From Bacillota bacterium (GTDB lineage Bacteria > Bacillota > Dethiobacteria > SKNC01): DNA of 13,279 bases. The notes under the pieces are model-generated. The model was not told where the DNA came from, did not search any database, and worked only from the letters and a program-made list of their open reading frames with translations. The position numbers were made by a program, and so were the translations under genes. Where the stretch lies: the NCBI GenBank assembly GCA_007120745.1, contig SKNC01000093.1, forward strand, positions 1-13,279, read 5' to 3'. How positions within the stretch are numbered: position 1 is the first letter of the stretch; each line of letters starts with the position of its first letter. Shown here piece after piece: positions 1 through 5,043 of this stretch.

Positions 1-222
1 ATTCCCACGGTTCCACCCTAATTCAACGGCAGGCCGAAGTTCTCAGGTCTCCGTATCGGGGAGAAAACGGTACAGACTACGCACCTTTCAAAGGCTTCAC
101 CCGCACTGCTCAGAGGTGGTCTTCAGCCAGTTATTCCCCGGGCGCTTTCAGCCAGGACGCCGTTCTCTTTAGGAAAATAGGCCAGCTTACTTTTCTCATC
201 ATCGCATAATCCATATTAACTA
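1..222 (-). promoter_or_regulatory. T-box riboswitch leader, threonine type (partial, upstream of presumed thrS)
   Basis: Read on the minus strand, the left edge carries the canonical T-box antiterminator motif AGGGTGGAACCGTGGGAAT (complement of 1-19), which pairs with the tRNA acceptor end. Upstream of it is a stem III-like hairpin (about 45-85). In stem I the context TGAAG-ACC-ACCTCTG places the specifier codon ACC at 118-120, which means threonine. The terminator/antiterminator switch and the controlled gene lie beyond the left edge. In Bacillus subtilis ytxC sits next to thrS, and ytxC lies just upstream here, so two independent lines point to thrS. The 5' end at 222 is estimated from the promoter position. 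The T-box identity is firm. The specifier assignment is fairly strong but was read by eye, without folding. Confidence 0.9.
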
Positions 223-228
223 AAAAAA

Positions 229-257
229 ATTATAATGCTAAATGTATAACATGTCAA
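229..257 (-). promoter_or_regulatory. Sigma-A promoter of the T-box/thrS transcript
   Basis: The minus strand has TTGACA (complement of 252-257), exactly 17 bases, then TATAAT (complement of 229-234). Both hexamers match the vegetative consensus fully. Transcription should start near 222 and enter the T-box leader directly. The -35 element begins two bases after the DUF445 stop codon, so thrS has its own strong promoter in addition to any read-through from upstream. Confidence 0.9.
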
Positions 258-258
258 G

Positions 259-858
259 CTATAGGAAAATATAAACCACCGCTGCCTGGACAATTCCAAT
301 AACAAAACCCAAAACAGCGCCTAAATATTCTATATGTTTCAACTCCCGGGAGGCAATAAAAATAACCATTTGTTCCACCCTCTCCAGGGACAGCCTGTTC
401 ATTTTGCTTTCCACCATTTCGCTGACGTTTACTTCATCCCAGGCTTTATTCACTACATCCCTCATTATTGCTTTAACGTGAATGTTCAGTTCTTTTTTTA
501 CCTGGTCTGTGAGAAAATCATGAATAATTTTTCTTATACCGGAAGGAATTAAGCTGGAAAGCTTCTCCTCTGTCCAGCCTTTAATTATTCTGTCTGTGGC
601 AGACAATACTTCTCTTTCCATAGAATCATAATTTACCTGGCCAAGAATATCTCTCCTGGACAGCAGTTCTTTTTCCACAATGTCCCCTATAGAACGGGAA
701 AGAGCCATTTTTCTCTTGGGAATCAAGCCCTGGATTCGAAAATTCAAATAGGGTATAACTACCGGTTTCATCGGACGAAAAAGAAGCCGTAAGGCAATTA
801 TATTAGTAATCCATCCAATCATAGCCCCAATTACCGGTAGAAAAATAAATACATACAC
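259..858 (-). CDS. DUF445 family membrane protein (short form)
   Basis: The 199-residue product matches the DUF445 family (YheB-like). It opens with a membrane segment containing the family-typical G-W-I-T-N-I-I-A-L-R-L-L-F-R-P run (residues about 14-29), followed by IPYLNFRIQGLIPKRK. A long, charged, probably helical middle follows (about 50-175), and a second hydrophobic segment closes the protein (about 178-199). The ends would therefore be two membrane anchors around a soluble helical domain. Bacillus YheB is much longer (about 380 residues), so this is a compact form; shorter members exist in Clostridia. The start is GTG, with AGGAGG at 869-874 ten bases upstream. The gene lies between ytxC and the thrS T-box on the same strand. 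The biochemical role of the family is not established. Confidence 0.87.
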   Translation of the reverse strand: MYVFIFLPVIGAMIGWITNIIALRLLFRPMKPVVIPYLNFRIQGLIPKRKMALSRSIGDIVEKELLSRRDILGQVNYDSMEREVLSATDRIIKGWTEEKLSSLIPSGIRKIIHDFLTDQVKKELNIHVKAIMRDVVNKAWDEVNVSEMVESKMNRLSLERVEQMVIFIASRELKHIEYLGAVLGFVIGIVQAAVVYIFL

Positions 859-868
859 GGGAAAGCGT

Positions 869-874
869 CCTCCT
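869..874 (-). promoter_or_regulatory. Ribosome binding site deciding the GTG start of the DUF445 gene
   Basis: A perfect AGGAGG on the minus strand lies 10 bases before GTG (856-858). The nearest in-frame ATG (residue 13) would remove half of the first membrane segment, so GTG is preferred. Confidence 0.75.
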
Positions 875-951
875 TACACCGCAAAAACCCTGGCTTTCAC
901 CATAGTAATCGTCGGTATCCCTGTTTCTTCTATTTTAGCAAAAAGAGCAAT

Positions 952-975
952 AAAAAAAAACCTTTCGGTTTTTTT
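952..975 (-). terminator. Intrinsic terminator after ytxC (nearly symmetric)
   Basis: On the minus strand, AAAAAAACC, the tetraloop GAAA (complement of 963-966), and GG followed by nine T form a compact hairpin ending in a U-tract. The ytxC stop codon TAA (974-976) overlaps the A-rich left arm. The GC core is only two pairs, so the strength is uncertain. The structure is nearly symmetric and could act in both directions. Confidence 0.6.
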
Positions 976-1864
976 AAAGTTGAATCCTCTGTCTTTTACA
1001 CAACTTGCACTTCTTGCAGATTTCCACCCGTTCATTAAATATATTCAGAATCGCTTCTACAGTTTTAGGGTAGTGATAACACAGAACCTGGTGAACCACA
1101 ATTTTTCTGGGAGCGAAGTTCACCAAAAAGCTGATGACAAAATCTTCTTTTTGCCCCCTGGTATTAAAAAAGCTAAATCCGCTGTCCTCCTGAAAATTAT
1201 GCTCAATTAACTGTAACTCCGAATCCCTTACCTGGAAGTTCCCCTCATGATCTACCGTTATATGAACCTGGTCAATTTTTGGCTCCTGTAAAGTAACAAA
1301 ATATTTTAGCAGTTTCAAAAACTCCTGGTATTCCTGTTCCATTAAAAATTCATCGATGGTAGATTCCACACAGTATTTTAAGTCCGCAAGATACTTTTTT
1401 AGCCTGAAATGCACAAAACCCTCCAGGTTAATATAGCTGTTCTCCTGAAAATATTCCTGCAGCCTTTCAATAATATGGGATTTCGCCTCACTAATCTTTT
1501 TCCTGCTGTTCTGTTCACTTATTTTATGTAAGGTCAGGTGCAGTATAATCTCCCGTTCCGATTGGTTGAAATATGAATAATATCTTTTTATTAAACTTTC
1601 CAAAAGAAAATCACTCATATAAGTAACAATGAAGTGATAAATCATATGAGCCATATACTGCTTTAAAAATTGATCTGAATTTTCCCGAAAAGATTTTTTC
1701 GCTTTTATGGAAAAGCAAAGATAAGGGATCTCATCTCTCTGCATTTCTTTGAATTCAACCCTTGCCTGATTTTCTTCTGAGTTCTTTTTATAGAAAATAA
1801 ATTTTTCTTTAAAGGGAAAATGATATTTATCGGTTTCCACAATTAGCTGGCCGGTGCTGCCCAA
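974..1864 (-). CDS. ytxC: YtxC-like sporulation protein
   Basis: The roughly 296-residue product resembles the YtxC family (putative sporulation protein; the B. subtilis member is about 280 residues). Recognisable stretches are SFRENSDQFLKQYMAHMIYHFIV, FEGFVHFRLKKYL-like (here LEGFVHFRLKKYLADL) and the C-terminal FAPRKIVVHQVLCYHYPKTVEAILNIF-type segment. The protein ends with a small Cys cluster, CKKCKLCK. No signal peptide or membrane segment is visible. The reading frame opens at TTG 1885, but AAGGGGGG at 1872-1879 lies seven bases before an in-frame TTG at 1862-1864, while nothing resembling a ribosome site precedes the upstream TTG-ATG. I therefore start at 1864, giving MGSTGQLIVETD. Synteny with a Thr T-box matches the ytxC-thrS pairing of Bacillus. 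The molecular function is unknown. Confidence 0.85.
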   Translation of the reverse strand: MGSTGQLIVETDKYHFPFKEKFIFYKKNSEENQARVEFKEMQRDEIPYLCFSIKAKKSFRENSDQFLKQYMAHMIYHFIVTYMSDFLLESLIKRYYSYFNQSEREIILHLTLHKISEQNSRKKISEAKSHIIERLQEYFQENSYINLEGFVHFRLKKYLADLKYCVESTIDEFLMEQEYQEFLKLLKYFVTLQEPKIDQVHITVDHEGNFQVRDSELQLIEHNFQEDSGFSFFNTRGQKEDFVISFLVNFAPRKIVVHQVLCYHYPKTVEAILNIFNERVEICKKCKLCKRQRIQL

Positions 1865-1907
1865 AGTTCTTCCCCCCTTCATCAATTTATTATATGTTTG
1901 GTTTTAT

Positions 1908-1942
1908 TTTTGTATACTTTGATTTTGATTTTGTACACTTTG
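1908..1942. repeat. Two 14-bp near-identical direct repeats, 21-bp period, upstream of ytxC
   Basis: TTTTGTATACTTTG (1908-1921) and TTTTGTACACTTTG (1929-1942) differ at one base and are spaced 21 bp apart, two helical turns. They lie 44-78 bp upstream of the chosen ytxC start, in the space between the tRNA terminator and ytxC. They could be binding sites for one regulator. The region is low in complexity, so chance or slippage origin is possible. Confidence 0.5.
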
Positions 1943-1980
1943 TTTGCGTGCTTTGATTGAAGGAAAGAATGCTTTTCATA

Positions 1981-2001
1981 AAAAAAAACACCTGCCGGTG
2001 T
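1981..2001 (-). terminator. Intrinsic terminator of tRNA-Val
   Basis: On the minus strand ACACC-GGCA-GGTGT (complement of 1988-2001) forms a five-pair hairpin directly followed by a run of T (complement of 1980-1987). It lies ten bases after the CCA end of the tRNA, so the tRNA is a single-gene transcript. Confidence 0.8.
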
Positions 2002-2010
2002 TATTTTACA

Positions 2011-2085
2011 TGGTGGGTCGTGCAGGATTTGAACCTGCGGCCCCCTCCGCGTCAAGGAGGTGCTCTCCCCCTGAGCTAACGACCC
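2011..2085 (-). tRNA. tRNA-Val (anticodon GAC), CCA encoded
   Basis: The minus strand folds as a full cloverleaf. The acceptor arm is GGGTCGT paired with ACGACCC. The D-arm contains AGCTCAGGGGGAGAGC. The anticodon loop is TTGACGC on a CTCC/GGAG stem, with anticodon GAC at the complement of 2051-2053. The T-loop is GTTCAAATC. The terminal CCA is encoded (2011-2013). GAC reads valine codons GUC and GUU. The gene has its own promoter (2111-2139) and terminator (1981-2001). Confidence 0.96.
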
Positions 2086-2110
2086 TGATATTCATTTATA
2101 CTGCTTTTTT

Positions 2111-2139
2111 ATTATACAGCCAGATAACAAAAAAATCAA
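2111..2139 (-). promoter_or_regulatory. Sigma-A promoter of tRNA-Val
   Basis: The minus strand has TTGATT (complement of 2134-2139), 17 bases, then TATAAT (complement of 2111-2116). The predicted transcription start is near 2104, about 19 bases before the mature tRNA 5' end. Confidence 0.75.
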
Positions 2140-2142
2140 CCC

Positions 2143-2163
2143 GGGGTCAAGCTTGAATAATTC
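2143..2163. repeat. Degenerate half copy of the terminator palindrome found at 3317-3353
   Basis: GGGGTCAAGCTTGAATAATTC matches AGGGTCAGGCTTAAATAATTC (3319-3339) at 18 of 21 positions, on the same strand. The second arm is missing here. The two copies bracket the oxidoreductase gene. This may be a decayed REP-like palindrome. Confidence 0.4.
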
Positions 2164-2264
2164 CCTTATTTGTTTTGACATAAAATTTTCTTCTCCCGCA
2201 ACAAGCTGTTTAAAAAACTACCTATATTTTTTCCTCTCCAGGTTATCATAAAAGTGAATAATGA

Positions 2265-2273
2265 AAAGGAGAG
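2265..2273 (+). promoter_or_regulatory. Ribosome binding site of the Gfo/Idh/MocA gene
   Basis: AAAGGAGAG lies six bases before ATG 2280. No convincing promoter is seen between 2166 and 2264: a TTGACA at 2175-2180 lacks a -10 hexamer at 16-18 bases. Confidence 0.7.
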
Positions 2274-2279
2274 ACTATT

Positions 2280-3332
2280 ATGAAAAAACTTCGTACAGGA
2301 ATTATTGGAACGGGAATGGCTTTTGAAAAACTGCATTGCCCTGCCTTTGAGGAACTGTCGGATTATTATGAAATCACCGCCATATGCGACATAGACCCAC
2401 AAAAACTGCAGTACTGGTCCCAATACCTCCAGCTGGAGGACAAACACGTTTATAATAATTATAGAAAGATGCTGGAACAGGAAGAGCTGGACCTGGTAGA
2501 TATTATGGTTCCCATTGAAGAGAATTATCCGGTAGCCCGGGATGCGGCTTGGGAGGGTATTCCCATAATCTGCGAAAAACCTCTGGCAGCAGACCGGGAA
2601 CAGGCCAAAGCACACCGGGAGTTGGCACAAAAGTATAAAGTTCCTATTATGATTGCAGAGAATTACCGCTACAGCGAAGAAACCGCTGTGCTGAAAAGCC
2701 TGATTGACAACAAGCAAATGGGGGAACCGTTATTTTTTGTTCAACTCAGGGCAGTAGACTTTCCCCAGGAACGCTGGGAAAACCAGTTTCCCGCTAAAGA
2801 ATGGCGCCAGCACCCGGAGTATCCCGGAGGCGCAGTGCTGGATATGGCGGTACACAACCTGGCTGCCCTGCGGCATATATTTGGTCCGGTGGACAGCGTG
2901 CACGGTCTGGGGAAAAAGCAAAATGCCGACTGGAGCCCTTATTCTGTTGTGAACGTGAATATCCTTTTCAAAAGCGGGATGCCGGGACAGTTTACTTTTT
3001 ACTGCGGGGGTTCAGAGGTTCAGCGACCATTGATAGGCCTTCGGATTTTCTGCACCCGGGGTATGATTTACCTGGAGGAAAATACCTGCGGTATCATCAA
3101 CCTGTTCCATAATGACGGCACCCGGGAACATATTCCTTTCCGCCCGGACCGGGGCTTTTACAACGAACTGCTGAACTTTTACCGGGCAGCCAGCGGACAG
3201 GAGGAAATTACCGTTACTCCGGAAATTGAATATGGGGACACCAAAATAGTTTTTGATATTTTGGAATCCATCGAAACCGGAAATCCTGTTCAGGTTGACC
3301 CGGAACCGGCTCTACCCCAGGGTCAGGCTTAA
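2280..3332 (+). CDS. Gfo/Idh/MocA family NAD(P)-dependent oxidoreductase
   Basis: The 350-residue product has the normal length and two-domain layout of this family. An N-terminal Rossmann fold begins at residue 5 with GIIGTGMA (dinucleotide loop, residues 7-14), and an acidic end to the second strand reads AICDID (35-39). The signature CEKPLA (98-103) supplies the catalytic lysine K100. The C-terminal alpha/beta substrate domain carries GGAVLDMAVHNLAALRHIFG, whose D188 and H192 match the conserved Asp and His. Such enzymes oxidise or reduce hydroxyl groups of sugars, inositols or related compounds, but the substrate cannot be read here. It is monocistronic: a tRNA promoter diverges upstream and a strong terminator overlaps the stop codon. 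Nothing nearby suggests a sugar pathway. It is cytoplasmic, with no signal peptide. Confidence 0.9.
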   Translation: MKKLRTGIIGTGMAFEKLHCPAFEELSDYYEITAICDIDPQKLQYWSQYLQLEDKHVYNNYRKMLEQEELDLVDIMVPIEENYPVARDAAWEGIPIICEKPLAADREQAKAHRELAQKYKVPIMIAENYRYSEETAVLKSLIDNKQMGEPLFFVQLRAVDFPQERWENQFPAKEWRQHPEYPGGAVLDMAVHNLAALRHIFGPVDSVHGLGKKQNADWSPYSVVNVNILFKSGMPGQFTFYCGGSEVQRPLIGLRIFCTRGMIYLEENTCGIINLFHNDGTREHIPFRPDRGFYNELLNFYRAASGQEEITVTPEIEYGDTKIVFDILESIETGNPVQVDPEPALPQGQA

Positions 3333-3353
3333 ATAATTCAAGCCTGACCCTGG
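3317..3353 (+). terminator. Strong hairpin terminator overlapping the oxidoreductase stop codon
   Basis: CCAGGGTCAGGCTT (3317-3330) pairs perfectly over 14 bp with AAGCCTGACCCTGG (3340-3353), around a 9-base AT-rich loop. It is followed by TTTTTATTTTTTTT. The left arm encodes the last residues (Q-G-Q-A) and the first base of the TAA stop, so the palindrome lies partly inside the gene. The arm is longer than in most intrinsic terminators. The same sequence recurs in degenerate form at 2143-2163, which suggests the hairpin derives from a repeated palindromic element. Confidence 0.88.
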
Positions 3354-3442
3354 TTTTTATTTTTTTTACTTGAAAATATTTTCCCTTAGAGGAGAATCTC
3401 GGAATTTATCGAATTCTGTATATAGAAATTTTACATAATGCA

Positions 3443-3449
3443 AAAGGAG
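3443..3449 (+). promoter_or_regulatory. ftsE: Ribosome binding site deciding the TTG start of ftsE
   Basis: AAAGGAG lies eight bases before TTG 3458. The upstream in-frame GTG (3449-3451) begins on the last base of this site and so cannot be its start codon. Confidence 0.75.
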
Positions 3450-3457
3450 TGCTAACT

Positions 3458-4147
3458 TTGATTCAATTAAATAATGTAACAAAACAATATCCGGGATGCG
3501 CAGATCCCGCACTGGGAGATATTTCCCTGGAAATTGAGCAGGGGGAATTTGTGTTTCTGGTTGGGCCAAGCGGGGCAGGAAAGAGCACGCTGATTAAATT
3601 AATTTTTCGAGAACAGCTTCCTACCGGCGGCAGAATGTATTTTAACCAGCGAAATGTTACAGCTTTGAAGCAAAAAGAGCTGCTGGAGCACAGGCGCAAA
3701 ATCGGCATGGTTTTCCAGGATTTTCGCCTGTTAAAACAAAAAACAGTTTTTGAAAATGTGGCTTTTGCCCTGGAAGTACTGGGCCGCCCTCCTAAAGAAA
3801 TCAAGGAAAAAGTACCGGAAGCCCTGGATAAAGTAGGGCTTTTAGATAAAGCCAGGTCTTTTCCTGATAAGCTTTCCGGAGGAGAACAGCAGCGGGTTGG
3901 AGTTGCCCGGGCGATTGTAAAAGACCCGCTGGTGATTCTGGCGGATGAGCCCACCGGGAATCTGGACAGGGATAATTCCCGCCAGCTGATGGATTTATTT
4001 GAAACCATTAACCAGGGTGGAACTACAATCATTATTGCCACCCATGCCTGGGAAATTGTGGACCGGATGAAAAAAAGAGTGATTGCTCTGGACGGCGGGC
4101 GTATGATTCGAGATGAACAGCGGGGGGGGTACTGCCATGAACATTAA
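3458..4147 (+). CDS. ftsE: Cell-division ATP-binding protein FtsE
   Basis: FtsE is the ATPase of the FtsEX complex, an ABC-type system that transmits ATP hydrolysis across the membrane to control peptidoglycan hydrolysis. The 229-residue product has every ABC motif: Walker A GPSGAGKS (36-43), Q-loop Gln in VFQDFRLL (Q87), signature LSGGEQQR (139-146), Walker B VILADE with E164, D-loop NLD, and switch His in IIATHA (H196). The frame opens at GTG 3449, but that codon overlaps the ribosome site AAAGGAG (3443-3449). The TTG at 3458 has ideal spacing and gives MIQLNNVTKQYPG, the usual FtsE beginning and length. The gene overlaps ftsX by 11 bases. No convincing sigma-A promoter is seen in 3354-3440. 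An eight-G run near the 3' end is noted separately. Confidence 0.96.
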   Translation: MIQLNNVTKQYPGCADPALGDISLEIEQGEFVFLVGPSGAGKSTLIKLIFREQLPTGGRMYFNQRNVTALKQKELLEHRRKIGMVFQDFRLLKQKTVFENVAFALEVLGRPPKEIKEKVPEALDKVGLLDKARSFPDKLSGGEQQRVGVARAIVKDPLVILADEPTGNLDRDNSRQLMDLFETINQGGTTIIIATHAWEIVDRMKKRVIALDGGRMIRDEQRGGYCHEH

Positions 4148-5021
4148 TTCATTCCGGTACTGCATGCGGCAGAGTGTTGTATCTCTACGAAGGAACCTTT
4201 GGCTGGCGGTGGTTACCGCAGGAATTATTGCTATTTCTTTGTCTATTTTAGGAGGCTTTTTACTGCTTGCTGTAAATGCAGACCAAATGATTCGAAATAT
4301 TGAGTCCAATGTGGAAATCGGTGTATTTCTGGAAGATGGCGCCAGCATTGAAGACACCCGGCAAAAGTTGGACCGCCATCCAGGCATTCACAATTACACT
4401 TTTGTCTCCAAAGAAGAAGGATTGAGGGACTTCAGCCGTTCCCTGGGTGACCGGGTGCTGCTGGTGGGGATGGAAGGAGAAAACAACCCCCTGCCGGACT
4501 TATTCCGGGTACGGGCTAATGAGGCGGAAGAGGTGCCCTCTATTGCTGCGGAAATTTCTGCCTACCCCGGTGTGGAACTGGTAGACTACGGGGAAGAGCT
4601 GGTGGGACGCCTGCTGAACATTACCGGTTGGATAAATACACTATTTCTGGTTATAAGTATACTGCTTGCTTTGGGAGCAATCCTGTTAATTATTACTACC
4701 ATTCGGCTTTCTGTTCTTGCCCGGCAGGATGAAGTGGGTATAATGAAGTATCTGGGTGCCAGCAACTGGTTCATTCGTTTTCCTTTTTTGCTGGAAGGTA
4801 TGACCATGGGTTGGACAGGCACCCTGGCTGCGGCGGCTGCACTGGCAGCGGTATATTACAGACTGGCTTCATCGCTGCAGCAGGAGGCTCTGACCTTTTT
4901 TATTCAGCCGGTCACCGATACGACCAGGCTGCTGCCTATTTTTGTCGGACTGCTGCTGCTGGGAACACTGATGGGCGGATTTGGCAGCTTTATTTCCGTC
5001 CGCAAGTTCCTTCGGGTATAG
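4137..5021 (+). CDS. ftsX: Cell-division membrane protein FtsX
   Basis: FtsX is the membrane subunit partnering FtsE. Its outside loop binds the coiled coil of a secreted peptidoglycan-hydrolase activator. The roughly 294-residue product shows the family pattern. A cytoplasmic N-terminus (SFRYCMRQSVVSLRRN) is followed by one membrane helix (about 21-46). A large extracellular domain follows (about 47-160), with VEIGVFLEDGAS and the F-V-S-K-E-E motif typical of FtsX. Three closing helices lie at about 165-190, 215-240 and 262-288. The frame is open from ATG 4113, but ATG 4137 starts at the usual place, follows a G-rich stretch (4122-4129) at normal distance, and gives an 11-base overlap with ftsE, so it is preferred. 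The stop is followed 22 bases later by the coiled-coil/DUF3048 gene, which makes a three-gene operon. Confidence 0.94.
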   Translation: MNINSFRYCMRQSVVSLRRNLWLAVVTAGIIAISLSILGGFLLLAVNADQMIRNIESNVEIGVFLEDGASIEDTRQKLDRHPGIHNYTFVSKEEGLRDFSRSLGDRVLLVGMEGENNPLPDLFRVRANEAEEVPSIAAEISAYPGVELVDYGEELVGRLLNITGWINTLFLVISILLALGAILLIITTIRLSVLARQDEVGIMKYLGASNWFIRFPFLLEGMTMGWTGTLAAAAALAAVYYRLASSLQQEALTFFIQPVTDTTRLLPIFVGLLLLGTLMGGFGSFISVRKFLRV

Positions 5022-5028
5022 TCAAATG

Positions 5029-5035
5029 AAGGGAG
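5029..5035 (+). promoter_or_regulatory. Ribosome binding site of the coiled-coil/DUF3048 gene
   Basis: AAGGGAG lies eight bases before ATG 5044. The in-frame ATG at 5026 overlaps this site and would add six residues ahead of the signal peptide, so 5044 is chosen. Confidence 0.7.
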
Positions 5036-5043
5036 CTATTATC

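Noticed and set aside
876..905. Possible ten-residue leader peptide before the DUF445 gene (minus strand, ATG-GTG-AAA to TAA)
   Set aside because: It has no ribosome site of its own, is very short, and no attenuator structure is seen around it.
1944..2156. Plus-strand open frame of 70 codons
   Set aside because: It is the translation through the antisense strand of tRNA-Val, a well-known false protein pattern (MVGRAGFEPAAPSASRR).
2175..2180. TTGACA upstream of the oxidoreductase gene
   Set aside because: No acceptable -10 hexamer lies 16-18 bases downstream, so I do not call a promoter.
2166..2717. Open frame of 183 codons on the minus strand
   Set aside because: It is antisense to the Gfo/Idh/MocA gene, which has full family motifs and a good ribosome site.
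3463..4041. Open frame of 192 codons on the minus strand
   Set aside because: It is the antisense shadow of ftsE, rich in Ser and Pro as expected for such shadows.
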